Source: Streptomyces sp. Tue6028 (GTDB lineage: Bacteria > Actinomycetota > Actinomycetes > Streptomycetales > Streptomycetaceae). Taken from it: a stretch of 64,000 nucleotides of DNA. Each line of letters opens with the position of its first letter. The stretch's first letter is position 1. The notes under the pieces are model-generated. The model was given only the letters and a program-made list of their open reading frames with translations, made no database searches and was not told where the DNA came from. Position numbers and translations under genes: made by a program. Shown here piece by piece: positions 43,680 to 52,347 of the stretch. Where the stretch lies: contig NZ_MLCE01000025.1 of assembly GCF_002300165.1 (NCBI RefSeq), forward strand, positions 62,001 through 126,000, given 5' to 3'.

Positions 43680-44534
43680 TCAGTTGAGCATCGCCCGTGC
43701 CGCGTCGGCCTGGTGGCGCACCCGGACCGCGGCCGGCTCGTCGACGGCGGCCACCACGTCCGCGTACGCGTCGAGTTCGGTGGCCCCACCCAGGAAGTCG
43801 CCGCGCTTGACCAGGAGCTGGGCCCGCTCGTAGCGCAGCCGCGCCGGGTGCGCGGGCAGCAGGAGGGACAGCTCGACGGCCCACAGCGACACGTCGGAGC
43901 GCTCCGGACGGGGGGCCGCCCAGGCCCGGATGTTGTTCAGGACGCGCAGGACGACGTCGAGGGGGTCGGCGGGGGAGAGCATCGACGGGTCGAGGGGCGC
44001 GCCGGTCGCCCCCGCGACGAGCAGTTCGGCGTCCGGGCCGGTCAGGACCCGCCCGCCGTCGAAGGGATCGGCGAGCACCTGCTGCTCGGCGGGTCCGAAG
44101 CCCACGACGAAGTGGCCGGGCAGGGCGACTCCGTACACCGGCGCGCCGGCCCGTCGCGCCACCTCCATCCACACCACGGAGAGCAGGATGGGCAGCCCGC
44201 GGTGCCGCATCAGCACCTCGTGCAGCAGTGAGGACTCCAGCCGCTGGTAGTCGGCCGGCGAGCCGTGGAACCCGCAGCGCCCCCCGAGCAGTTCGGCGAG
44301 GGCCGCGGCCCAGGACCGCGGCCCGCCCGGGCGGAACGGCAGCAGTCCCGCCAGCCGGTCCAGCTCGATCTGCGCCGCGTCCGTCCCGGCCTCGTCGAGC
44401 GTCCCGTCGGCCGCCGCCCCGATCAGCAGGCACAGCATCGACAGGTCCGGCCGTTCGGTCCGGGCCTCCTCGGCGAAGAGCCGTCGCACCTCGGCGGCCC
44501 GCTCCGGTTCCGGTGGTTGTGGAGAGGAACGCAT
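43680..44534 (-). CDS. SirB1-family transglutaminase-like protein
   Basis: This 284-aa protein has the N-terminal SirB1/transglutaminase-like core (NPQRPPDYQ..., HEVLMRHRGLPILLSVVWMEVARRAGAPVYGVALPGHFVVGF) and a helical TPR-like C-terminus. The transglutaminase cysteine is absent from the core, so enzymatic activity is doubtful. ATG 44534 was chosen; a GTG upstream would extend it into the preceding gene. It lies 17 bp after the acetyltransferase gene and is probably cotranscribed. Confidence 0.85.
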   Translation of the reverse strand: MRSSPQPPEPERAAEVRRLFAEEARTERPDLSMLCLLIGAAADGTLDEAGTDAAQIELDRLAGLLPFRPGGPRSWAAALAELLGGRCGFHGSPADYQRLESSLLHEVLMRHRGLPILLSVVWMEVARRAGAPVYGVALPGHFVVGFGPAEQQVLADPFDGGRVLTGPDAELLVAGATGAPLDPSMLSPADPLDVVLRVLNNIRAWAAPRPERSDVSLWAVELSLLLPAHPARLRYERAQLLVKRGDFLGGATELDAYADVVAAVDEPAAVRVRHQADAARAMLN

Positions 44535-44551
44535 GCCGGACTCGTGCCCCT

Positions 44552-45598
44552 TCACGCCGATCGATACGGCTCGGCGGCGCCGAAACCGTGCCCGGCCGCT
44601 CCGGCGCCCGCGACCCGGCGGTAGTGGTGGTAGGAGTGGTGGGGCCCGAAGCCCATCCCGGTGTACAGCGCACGTGCGGCCGCGTTGTCGTCCTCCACCT
44701 GGAGCCAGGCGGCCGAGGCGCCCTCGTCCAGGGCCCGGCGGGCCAGGGCGGCCATCACGGCGGTGCCGAGGCCCCTGCGCCGGTGCGCCGGGTCGACCTC
44801 GACGGCGGCGAACCCGGCCCAGCGGCCGTCCACCACGCAGCGGCCGATCGCGGCGGGCGCGGCGCCCTCCTCGCCCGGCACGGTCGCGAACCACACGGAG
44901 GGCCCGCTGCCCAGCACCTTCAGCGCCACCTCGCCGAGGCCCTTGCGCTGGTAGCGGCCCAGCCAGGCGTCGTCGGCCGTACGCGAGAGCGTGACCCCCG
45001 GCGCGTCCCGGTCCCCGATCGGCGCGAGCGAACCGATCCACAGGCCGGCCGTCACCTCACGGACCCAGCCGCGCTCCTCCAGGTCCGCGCACAGCAGCTC
45101 CTGCGTGCCCTCGGCCCCGGTCGCGGTCTGGACGTAGGCGGGCAGGTCACGGGCGGCGTACCAGGCGCTCGCGTACGCCAGCGCGTCGTCCAGCGGCATG
45201 CCGGGGTCCCCGAGGGGCAGCACCGAGTTGGCCCGCCGGGTGAACCCGGCGGCGGCCCGCAGCTCCCATCCGCCGAGCCGCTCGCTCTCCACCGGCCGCC
45301 AGGCCCGCGCGGCGACCCGCGCCAGCTCCTCGTACGAGGCCGCGGGGCCCCGGCGACGCGCCGGGGCGGCCGGCACGACCTTGCCCGCGACCAGCGAGGA
45401 TTCCGCGATCCGGACACGTTCGCCGGTCCGCCGTGTGATCAGCAGCACACCGTTGTCCCATGATGTGAGAACACCGACCGTGTCGGTGAACTTCTCCCCC
45501 GTGTCTCCATCGTCGCTCAAGCGTCGTACCGAGACACGTTTTCCCACGTCAGCAGCGGTGATACGGACCTCAAGGCGGCCGGACGACGAGATTTCCAC
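44552..45598 (-). CDS. GNAT acetyltransferase, candidate CG3035-type N-acetylglutamate synthase
   Basis: This 348-aa protein has an N-terminal small beta domain (residues 8-75, ISSSGRLEVRI...TSWDNGVLLITRRTGERV) and a C-terminal GNAT fold with the acetyl-CoA loop VDPAHRRRGLGTAV near residue 277. This pairing matches the Corynebacterium glutamicum CG3035 (C-ArgA) class, which makes N-acetylglutamate for arginine synthesis. I did not align it. The GTG start at 45598 is the first one in the conserved domain. It is divergent from the ferredoxin gene (140 bp). Confidence 0.75.
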   Translation of the reverse strand: MEISSSGRLEVRITAADVGKRVSVRRLSDDGDTGEKFTDTVGVLTSWDNGVLLITRRTGERVRIAESSLVAGKVVPAAPARRRGPAASYEELARVAARAWRPVESERLGGWELRAAAGFTRRANSVLPLGDPGMPLDDALAYASAWYAARDLPAYVQTATGAEGTQELLCADLEERGWVREVTAGLWIGSLAPIGDRDAPGVTLSRTADDAWLGRYQRKGLGEVALKVLGSGPSVWFATVPGEEGAAPAAIGRCVVDGRWAGFAAVEVDPAHRRRGLGTAVMAALARRALDEGASAAWLQVEDDNAAARALYTGMGFGPHHSYHHYRRVAGAGAAGHGFGAAEPYRSA

Positions 45599-45738
45599 AG
45601 GTCAGTTCACCCCTCCTGTTCGGATCATGCCCAAGAACGGAGATACTAGGGGCGGGCATCGACGACGCCGCGCTCCCGCGCGCCAGGCGGCGGAGCCTAC
45701 GGAGGCCCGCCAGCGCCCTATCGAGGAGGAACGACAGC

Positions 45739-46059
45739 GTGACCTACGTCATCGCGCAGCCTTGTGTCGACGTCAAGGACAAGGCGTGCATCGAGGAGTG
45801 CCCGGTCGACTGCATCTACGAGGGCTCCCGGTCCTTGTACATCCACCCGGACGAATGCGTCGACTGTGGAGCCTGTGAGCCGGTGTGCCCGGTCGAGGCG
45901 ATCTTCTACGAGGACGACACTCCCGAAGAGTGGAAGGACTACTACAAGGCGAACGTCGAGTTCTTCGACGAGCTCGGCTCGCCCGGCGGCGCCAGCAAGC
46001 TCGGTCTGATCGAGCGCGACCACCCCTTCGTCGCAGCGCTGCCGCCGCAGAACCAGTAA
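45739..46059 (+). CDS. fdxA: 7Fe ferredoxin
   Basis: This 106-aa soluble electron carrier has C9, C17 and C50 for a [3Fe-4S] cluster and C21, C40, C43 and C46 for a [4Fe-4S] cluster; C25 is extra. The acidic C-terminal half is typical of the actinobacterial FdxA family that serves cytochromes P450 and other reductases. The GTG at 45739 follows GAGGAGGA. Ferredoxin followed by dapC is the same pair as in mycobacteria (Rv1177-Rv1178). Confidence 0.95.
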   Translation: MTYVIAQPCVDVKDKACIEECPVDCIYEGSRSLYIHPDECVDCGACEPVCPVEAIFYEDDTPEEWKDYYKANVEFFDELGSPGGASKLGLIERDHPFVAALPPQNQ

Positions 46060-46077
46060 GCGGCTCGCACACGCACC

Positions 46078-46128
46078 GCCTCGGTCCCGTACGGCCGGAT
46101 CGTTCCGGTCGCCGTACGGGACCGAGGC
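46078..46128 (+). terminator. Strong terminator after fdxA
   Basis: GCCTCGGTCCCGTACGGC and GCCGTACGGGACCGAGGC pair perfectly over 18 bp around a 15-nt loop, 18 bp after the stop. Confidence 0.92.
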
Positions 46129-46199
46129 GTTTGCCGTACCGGGCGCGTGCGCCGCGCGCGACGGGTACGGCCCGCGGCGAGCACAGCGAGTACCAGCGA

Positions 46200-46218
46200 T
46201 ACGTACGGGTCGTACGTA
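46200..46218 (+). promoter_or_regulatory. Operator-like inverted repeat before dapC
   Basis: TACGTACG and CGTACGTA flank GGT: an 8-bp inverted repeat with 3-bp spacer, ending 21 bp before the dapC GTG. It may be a repressor site or an RNA hairpin over the ribosome-binding region. Confidence 0.5.
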
Positions 46219-46239
46219 CGAGAAAGTGAGCCCGATCCC

Positions 46240-47343
46240 GTGTCCGCAGTCTCCGACCGGCTTCCCACCTTCCCCTGGGACAAGCTGGAGCCCTACAAGG
46301 CGACGGCCGCCGCTCACCCGGGCGGCATCGTCGACCTGTCCGTCGGCACCCCGGTCGATCCGGTGCCTGAGCTGATCCAGAAGGCTCTGGTCGCCGCCGC
46401 GGACTCGCCGGGCTATCCCACCGTGTGGGGCACGCCCGAGCTGCGGGACGCGCTCACGGGCTGGGTGGAGCGGCGCCTCGGGGCGCGGGACGTCACCCAC
46501 CGCCATGTGCTGCCCGTCGTCGGCTCCAAGGAGCTCGTGGCCTGGCTGCCGACGCAGCTGGGCCTCGGCCCCGGCGACAAGGTCGCCTACCCGCGCCTCG
46601 CGTACCCGACGTACGAGGTCGGGGCGCGGCTGGCCCGGGCCGAGCACGTCGTCTACGACGACCCCACCGAACTGGACCCGACGGGTCTGAAGCTGCTGTG
46701 GCTCAACTCGCCGTCGAACCCCACCGGCCGGGTCCTGTCCAAGGAGGAGCTGACCCGGATCGTCGCCTGGGCCCGCCAGCACGGTGTGCTGGTCTTCTCC
46801 GACGAGTGCTACATCGAGCTGGGCTGGGAGGCGGACCCGGTCTCGGTGCTGCACCCGGACGTGTGCGGCGGTTCCTACGAGGGGATCGTCTCGGTGCACT
46901 CCCTCTCGAAGCGCTCGAACCTGGCCGGCTACCGTGCCGCCTTCCTCGCGGGCGACCCCGCCGTCCTCGGCGAGCTCCTCCAGATCCGCAAGCACGGCGG
47001 CATGATGACGTCGGCGCCGACGCAGGCCGCGGTGGTCGCCGCCCTTTCGGACGACACCCACGTCCGTGAGCAGCGCGAGCGCTACGCCGCCCGGCGCACC
47101 GCGCTGCGTGACGCGCTGCTCGGCCACGGCTTCCGCATCGAGCACAGCGAGGCGAGCCTCTACCTCTGGGCCACCCGCGACGAGTCCTGCTGGGACACGG
47201 TGGCCCATCTGGCCGAGCTGGGCATCCTGGTCGCCCCCGGCGACTTCTACGGCACGGCGGGCGAGACGTTCGTTCGCGTCGCCCTGACGGCTTCGGACGA
47301 GCGGGTCGCCGCGGCGGTCGAGCGACTGTCCCGCCGGGCCTGA
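46240..47343 (+). CDS. dapC: Succinyldiaminopimelate aminotransferase DapC
   Basis: This 367-aa PLP enzyme of the succinylase route makes N-succinyl-LL-diaminopimelate for lysine and cell wall. It has the class I/II aminotransferase fold with SKRSNLAGYR carrying the PLP lysine K224, NPTGR for substrate binding, and SDECY with the PLP aspartate. Actinobacterial DapC features such as the FPWDKLEPYK start are present. GTG 46240 was chosen; the ribosome-binding site AAGTGAG is modest. It works with dapE about 3 kb downstream. Confidence 0.92.
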   Translation: MSAVSDRLPTFPWDKLEPYKATAAAHPGGIVDLSVGTPVDPVPELIQKALVAAADSPGYPTVWGTPELRDALTGWVERRLGARDVTHRHVLPVVGSKELVAWLPTQLGLGPGDKVAYPRLAYPTYEVGARLARAEHVVYDDPTELDPTGLKLLWLNSPSNPTGRVLSKEELTRIVAWARQHGVLVFSDECYIELGWEADPVSVLHPDVCGGSYEGIVSVHSLSKRSNLAGYRAAFLAGDPAVLGELLQIRKHGGMMTSAPTQAAVVAALSDDTHVREQRERYAARRTALRDALLGHGFRIEHSEASLYLWATRDESCWDTVAHLAELGILVAPGDFYGTAGETFVRVALTASDERVAAAVERLSRRA

Positions 47344-47361
47344 GCCCGCGGCCGAACAGCG

Positions 47362-47397
47362 CGGAGGGGTCCGGGGACAGCTCCCCGGACCCCTCCG
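47362..47397 (+). terminator. Bidirectional terminator between dapC and the secreted Ala/Lys-rich gene
   Basis: CGGAGGGGTCCGGGGA and TCCCCGGACCCCTCCG pair perfectly over 16 bp around CAGC. Convergent genes end on both sides. Confidence 0.9.
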
Positions 47398-47434
47398 TCG
47401 TACCGGCCTTGGATCAGGCGTACCGGCCCTGTGG

Positions 47435-47881
47435 TCAGCCGAGCGGCAGCCCCTTCAGCGGCAGCTGGCCGGTCGGCAGCCCGCCCTTGGTCACCGCGTC
47501 CGTCGGCAGGCCACCACCGGTCGCCGTCTTCGTGGTGTCGCCGAGCAGACCGCCGGCCTGCCCCGCCGCGCCGCCGGCCGCCTTCTGCGCGGCCGGCGTC
47601 GCCTTCTTGGCGACCTTCCCACCGGTCTTGCCCGCGGCGGGCACGGCCTTCTTGACCGCCTTGCCGCCGGTGTCGCCCGCGAGCTTGGTGACGTTCTGTG
47701 CCGCACCGTCGACGGTGTTGCCGACGCTCGCCCCGTCCAGGGCGGTCAGCCCACCGAGGTCGGGGGTGGCCGGGAGTTCGGCCGCAGCGCTGGCGGAGCC
47801 GGCCGCACCGACCACGGGAGCCGCTCCCGCTGCGATGAGCAGCGCGGCACGGGCGATCCGGCGGGTCAGGGGGAGGGACAT
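47435..47881 (-). CDS. Secreted Ala/Gly/Lys-rich low-complexity protein (148 aa)
   Basis: It has a Sec signal peptide (AALLIAAGAAP...GSASA) cut near residue 32. The rest is Ala/Gly/Lys-rich with GGKAVKKAVPAAGK-like repeats and a C-terminal GLPTG repeat. No catalytic or ATP-binding motif is visible, although similar sequences are often mislabelled as ATP-binding. The ATG at 47881 follows AGGAGC. It could be a surface or spore-coat-associated protein; this is a guess from composition. Confidence 0.75.
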   Translation of the reverse strand: MSLPLTRRIARAALLIAAGAAPVVGAAGSASAAAELPATPDLGGLTALDGASVGNTVDGAAQNVTKLAGDTGGKAVKKAVPAAGKTGGKVAKKATPAAQKAAGGAAGQAGGLLGDTTKTATGGGLPTDAVTKGGLPTGQLPLKGLPLG

Positions 47882-48212
47882 GATGCTCCTTAGACGGGAG
47901 AGAACGTGGAAGTGTCCACCCGAGCCCGGAAGTTGACCGGCTGGCTGCCGGTGATCGTTCTGGGCGTCGGACGCAGTGACTACCGCTCGAAACCCGCGAA
48001 GGTTGCGGTGGCCCGACGTAAAGAGTTGGCAATGCGTCGCATTATCGGCTGCGGATAAAAGCGGGCAAAGGGCACCCGGTCGGAAAGTCTGCTGAATCCT
48101 TACCGCCCTTTGTTCTCAAGGGATTCGACGGTGGCGAGGGTGACCGCGCGAAAACCTGCGCACATCGGCGGAGCCGCACGGTGCGAGTCCCCCGGACGGG
48201 TGAGGCGCCGTA
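47882..48212. other. 331-bp intergenic region
   Basis: It lies between two leftward genes, so it should hold the promoter of the secreted-protein gene. A 13-bp palindrome AATGCG-T-CGCATT (48031-48043) overlaps GATAAT read on the minus strand (48041-48046, ATTATC on the plus strand), a plausible operator over a -10 box. No gene is convincing; the ORF at 48100-48318 minus lacks a ribosome-binding site. Confidence 0.5.
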
Positions 48213-49193
48213 CTACTGCGCAGTGACGATCCGGACCTTGGTGACGGCCTTCCCCGCGGCCGAGCTTCCCTGCGCACCCGTCGTGCGCCACTCGCCCTCG
48301 GTGCTGCCGGCGGTCCACTCGCGCCCCGCGTACGACACCCGCTCGATGTGCAGCGCCGAGGAGTTCGCCACGGCCCAGTGCGCCACCTCCCAGCCGCGCC
48401 GGGCGGCGTCCGTGTCGGAGGCGGTCCCCTCGCGTACGGGGACGGTCACGGTCCGGCTGCCGCGCGTCGCCGGAGTCGGCGCGGTGGCCGACGGCGCGGC
48501 GGAGGCACCCCCGGCGCCCACGTCGGCACCCGCCTCCTGGAGCACGTCGCGTCCGAAGTCCCGTACGAGCGCGGTCCGCACCGAGTCCGAGCCGCCCGCC
48601 TCGGTCGCGTCCGGGCGCCCTTCGCAGGTCAGCGTGGCCGCCGCGCGGCCGGTCAGGGCCGCGGCGAGCAGGGTGGCGTCCGGCTCGTGCTTCGCGTACG
48701 CCTGGGGATAGCCGCTGCGCTGCACCCGCTGCGCGGCGACGGTGAGCGGCAGCCGCGAATAGCCCGGCACCTTCGCCAGGTGCTCGTAGAAGATCCCCGC
48801 CGAGTACGTCGGGTCCATGATCTGCTTCGTCGTGCCCCAGCCCTGCGAGGGCCGCTGCTGGAACAGGCCGAGCGAGTCACGGTCGCCGTGGGTGATGTTG
48901 CGCAGGCCGGACTCCTGGAGCGCCGTGGCCAGGGCGATCGTCACCGCGCGCTCGGGCATGCCCCGGGAGGTGCCCACCGCGGAGATCGTCGCCGCGTTCA
49001 CCGCCTGCTCCGGGGTGAACTCGTACGACGCGCCGTCGCCCTTGCCCGAGACGACCTTGCACCTCGGCGCGCCGGTGCCTCCCGTGAGGTACTGCACGGC
49101 GAGATAGCCCGCGAGCGCGAGCAGGACCACGACGGCCGCCCCGGAACGGAGGAGGCGGCCGCGCCGGACGGGTGCGGGGGACGGCTCTGACAC
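48213..49193 (-). CDS. Membrane-anchored lysozyme/transglycosylase-like protein
   Basis: This 326-aa protein has a span at residues 16-35. Residues 55-180 match a lysozyme-like fold: EQAVNAATISAVG, ALATALQESGLRN with the likely catalytic glutamate, and SLGLFQQRPSQGWGT. A Ser/Ala/Thr-rich linker leads to a C-terminal domain with WEVAHWAVANSSALHIERVSY. It is anchored to the membrane and faces the cell wall, and may cut peptidoglycan. GTG 49193 was taken as start; longer frames upstream are non-coding. Family members are often labelled heavy-metal transporter in error. Confidence 0.8.
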   Translation of the reverse strand: MSEPSPAPVRRGRLLRSGAAVVVLLALAGYLAVQYLTGGTGAPRCKVVSGKGDGASYEFTPEQAVNAATISAVGTSRGMPERAVTIALATALQESGLRNITHGDRDSLGLFQQRPSQGWGTTKQIMDPTYSAGIFYEHLAKVPGYSRLPLTVAAQRVQRSGYPQAYAKHEPDATLLAAALTGRAAATLTCEGRPDATEAGGSDSVRTALVRDFGRDVLQEAGADVGAGGASAAPSATAPTPATRGSRTVTVPVREGTASDTDAARRGWEVAHWAVANSSALHIERVSYAGREWTAGSTEGEWRTTGAQGSSAAGKAVTKVRIVTAQ

Positions 49194-49323
49194 GACGTAC
49201 AAGGTACTGGAGGGTCCTGTCGGTGGTACCTGGGGTTGTGGACAACTTCTGAGCCGCCCGGGGCGACCGGCCGCCTCCGGCCGCGGAGCGGAGCCACGGA
49301 CCGGGAACGCTAGGGTCGACGCC

Positions 49324-50403
49324 ATGGCCGACACCCCGCTTGACCTCACCCTCGATGCCGCCCGGCTCACCGCCCAGCTCGTCGACTTCCCCTCGGAGAG
49401 CGGCAGCGAGAAGCCGCTCGCCGACGCCGTCGAGGCCGCCCTGCGCGCCCTGCCGCACCTGACGGTCGACCGGTACGGCAACAACGTCGTCGCGCGGACG
49501 AACCTGGGCCGCGCCGAGCGCGTGATCCTCGCCGGCCACATCGACACCGTGCCCATCGCCGACAACGTCCCCTCCCGCCTGGACGAGGACGGCGTGCTGT
49601 GGGGCTGCGGCACCTGCGACATGAAGTCGGGCGTGGCCGTCCAGCTCCGCATCGCGGCCACCGTCCCCGCCCCCAACCGCGACCTCACCTTCGTCTTCTA
49701 CGACAACGAAGAGGTCGCGGCGGACCTGAACGGTCTGAAGCACGTGGCGGAGGCGCACCCCGACTGGCTGGAGGGCGACTTCGCCGTCCTCCTGGAGCCC
49801 TCGGACGGCCAGGTCGAGGGCGGCTGCCAGGGCACGCTGCGGGTGCTGCTCAGGACGACGGGCGAGCGCGCCCACTCCGCCCGCAGCTGGATGGGCTCGA
49901 ACGCGATCCACTCGGCCGCCCCGATCCTGGCCCGGCTCGCCGAGTACCAGCCCCGCTACCCCGTCATCGACGGCCTCGAGTACCGCGAGGGCCTGAACGC
50001 GGTGGCCGTCTCCGGCGGCGTCGCCGGCAACGTCATCCCCGACGAGTGCGTGGTGACCGTCAATTTCCGCTACGCGCCCGACCGCACCGAGGAGGAGGCC
50101 GTGGCCCACGTCCGCGAGGTCTTCGCGGACTGCGGGGTCGAGGAGTTCGTCGTCGACGACCACAGCGGCGCCGCCCTCCCCGGGCTCTCCCACCCGGCCG
50201 CCGCCGCGTTCATCGAGGCGGTCGGCGGCACCCCGCAGCCGAAGTACGGCTGGACGGACGTCTCCCGCTTCAGCGCCCTCGGCGTCCCCGCGGTGAACTA
50301 CGGTCCGGGCAACCCGCACTTGGCGCACAAGCGTGACGAAAGGGTCGAAACGGCCAAGGTCCTCGCGGGCGAGGAGCGGTTGAGGGCCTGGCTCACCGCC
50401 TGA
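49324..50403 (+). CDS. dapE: Succinyl-diaminopimelate desuccinylase DapE
   Basis: This 359-aa M20-family zinc enzyme hydrolyses N-succinyl-LL-diaminopimelate to LL-diaminopimelate. The first metal histidine H72 and catalytic D74 are in GHIDTV, the bridging aspartate in CDMKSG near 99, and the glutamate pair in DNEEVAA. The ATG at 49324 is the first candidate after the divergent gene. It is near dapC, so both late steps of the pathway are in this locus. Confidence 0.94.
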   Translation: MADTPLDLTLDAARLTAQLVDFPSESGSEKPLADAVEAALRALPHLTVDRYGNNVVARTNLGRAERVILAGHIDTVPIADNVPSRLDEDGVLWGCGTCDMKSGVAVQLRIAATVPAPNRDLTFVFYDNEEVAADLNGLKHVAEAHPDWLEGDFAVLLEPSDGQVEGGCQGTLRVLLRTTGERAHSARSWMGSNAIHSAAPILARLAEYQPRYPVIDGLEYREGLNAVAVSGGVAGNVIPDECVVTVNFRYAPDRTEEEAVAHVREVFADCGVEEFVVDDHSGAALPGLSHPAAAAFIEAVGGTPQPKYGWTDVSRFSALGVPAVNYGPGNPHLAHKRDERVETAKVLAGEERLRAWLTA

Positions 50404-50545
50404 GCCGTACTCGACGGCGGTTCATGGCGGACATGCTCGCGTCCCCCCTCCGTAACCGGCGTGGATCTACGCTGGGGCGGAACGGCCTTCCCCGGTCTCC
50501 GGCTTGGACCGGGCCGGGTAAGACCCCGATGCGGAGGGAGCGGAC

Positions 50546-51304
50546 ATGGCTACTGGCAACCCCGAGGGCAAGAAGCGGCCACCGGAGGAGCAGCGGCTGG
50601 GACCGGTGCTGCGCAGGCGGGACCAGGTGCAGGCGAGCACCACGGACCAGCGGCTGCTCGACGCGGGCGGTCCGTCCGACTGGGTGCACACCGACCCCTG
50701 GCGGGTACTGCGCATCCAGTCGGAGTTCATCGAAGGCTTCGGCACGCTGGCGGAACTCCCGCCCGCCATCAGCGTGTTCGGTTCGGCCCGCACAGCGGTG
50801 GACTCGCCCGAGTACGAGACGGGCGTCGCCCTCGGCCGCGGCCTGGTCGAGGCCGGCTTCGCCGTGATCACCGGCGGTGGCCCCGGCGCCATGGAGGCCG
50901 CCAACAAGGGTGCCTGCGAGGCGAAGGGCATCTCCGTCGGCCTCGGCATCGAGCTCCCCTTCGAACAGGGCCTCAACCCCTACGTCGACATCGGCCTCAA
51001 CTTCCGGTACTTCTTCGTCCGCAAGATGATGTTCGTCAAGTACGCCCAGGGGTTCGTGGTGCTGCCCGGCGGCCTCGGCACCCTCGACGAACTCTTCGAG
51101 GCCCTCACCCTCGTCCAGACCCAGAAGGTCACCCGCTTCCCGATCGTCCTGTTCGGCACGGCCTACTGGGGCGGCCTCGTCGACTGGCTCAAGAACACCC
51201 TCATCGCACAGGGCAAGGCCTCGGAGAAGGACCTGATGCTCTTCCACCTGACGGACGAGGTGGAAGAGGCGGTGGCCCTGGTGTCGAAGGAGGCGGGCAG
51301 GTAG
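50546..51304 (+). CDS. LOG-family protein (cytokinin riboside 5'-monophosphate phosphoribohydrolase type)
   Basis: This 252-aa Rossmann-like protein has the LOG signatures GGGPGAMEAANKGA and PGGLGTLDELFEA. The family cleaves nucleoside 5'-monophosphates to base and ribose phosphate. The true bacterial substrate is often unknown. The N-terminal 60 residues are an extra basic and polar segment. It is followed by the convergent folP-like gene. In mycobacteria the orthologue (Rv1205) sits in the same context. Confidence 0.9.
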   Translation: MATGNPEGKKRPPEEQRLGPVLRRRDQVQASTTDQRLLDAGGPSDWVHTDPWRVLRIQSEFIEGFGTLAELPPAISVFGSARTAVDSPEYETGVALGRGLVEAGFAVITGGGPGAMEAANKGACEAKGISVGLGIELPFEQGLNPYVDIGLNFRYFFVRKMMFVKYAQGFVVLPGGLGTLDELFEALTLVQTQKVTRFPIVLFGTAYWGGLVDWLKNTLIAQGKASEKDLMLFHLTDEVEEAVALVSKEAGR

Positions 51305-51334
51305 TTCCCGCGGGCGGCGTGGGGGCGAGCGCCC

Positions 51335-52195
51335 CTACGCCAGCCCCCGCCGGGCGACCGCCGGGGCCCGGTGTCCCGCGATCGACGCCACCATGTCCAG
51401 CACCTGCCGGGTCTCCGCGACCTCGTGGACGCGGTACACCTGGGCACCCAGCCATGCCGACACGGCGGTGGTCGCCAGCGTCCCGAGCACCCGCTCCTTC
51501 ACCGGCTTGTCGAGCGTCTCCCCGACGAAGTCCTTGTTGGACAGGGAGACCAGCACAGGCCACCCCGTAGCGGTCATCTCGCCCAGCCGCCGCGTCGCCT
51601 CCAGGCTGTGCCGGGTGTTCTTGCCGAAGTCGTGCCCCGGGTCGATGAGGACGGACTCCCGCGGCACCCCCAGCTCCACCGCCCGCTCGGCGAGCCCCAC
51701 GGTCACCCGCAGGATGTCGGCCACGACGTCGTCGTACGCGACCCGGTGCGGACGCGTACGCGGCTCGGCCCCGCCGGCGTGGGTGCACACCAGCCCCACC
51801 CCGTACCGCGCGGCCACCTCCGCCAGCCGCGGATCGACCCCGCCCCACGCGTCGTTCAGCAGATCGGCCCCCGCCTCGCAGACCGCCTCGCCCACCTCGT
51901 GCCGCCAGGTGTCGACGCTGATGACCACGTCCGGGAAGCGCCGGCGGACCTCGGCCACGAAACCGACCGTGCGCCGCGCCTCCTCCTCGGCCGTGACCTC
52001 CTCGCCCGGCCCGGCCTTGACCCCGCCGATGTCGATGATCGCGGCGCCCTCGGCCACCGCCTGCTCCACGCGTGCGAGCGCCGGTTCGTCGCGGAAGGTG
52101 GCTCCCTGGTCGTAGAAGGAGTCCGGGGTCCGGTTCACGATCGCCATGATCACCGGCTCGTGCGTGCCGAATTCACGCCTGCCCAGCCTGAGCAT
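51335..52195 (-). CDS. folP2: Dihydropteroate synthase homologue, FolP2 type
   Basis: This 286-aa TIM-barrel protein looks like DHPS but its active loops deviate. The canonical pterin/pABA loop GGESTRPG is GGVKAGPG at residues 57-64, so the Thr-Arg pair is missing. NVTPDSFSDGG is NRTPDSFYDQG. SRKSMIG is SNKDFVG, keeping only the lysine. In mycobacteria FolP2 (Rv1207) is in the same gene order and its DHPS activity is absent. I infer that this protein is not the folate-pathway enzyme and that the true folP is elsewhere. Confidence 0.85.
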   Translation of the reverse strand: MLRLGRREFGTHEPVIMAIVNRTPDSFYDQGATFRDEPALARVEQAVAEGAAIIDIGGVKAGPGEEVTAEEEARRTVGFVAEVRRRFPDVVISVDTWRHEVGEAVCEAGADLLNDAWGGVDPRLAEVAARYGVGLVCTHAGGAEPRTRPHRVAYDDVVADILRVTVGLAERAVELGVPRESVLIDPGHDFGKNTRHSLEATRRLGEMTATGWPVLVSLSNKDFVGETLDKPVKERVLGTLATTAVSAWLGAQVYRVHEVAETRQVLDMVASIAGHRAPAVARRGLA

Positions 52196-52347
52196 CCCCT
52201 GTGACCTCTCCCAGTAAGTTCCGCCGATGAGCCGCCTGCGACCCTAACTGTCAGACTCGCATGGCACGATCTGACCCTGACAGTTTCAGCTTCCGTACTT
52301 CCGCGTCGGCGCGCTCGTGCCGGCACCAGAGCGTGGGGACCTCAGCG

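Noticed and set aside
48100..48318. A 72-codon minus-strand gene between 48.1 and 48.3 kb
   Set aside because: It overlaps the end of the lysozyme-like gene in another frame and lacks a ribosome-binding site and motifs.
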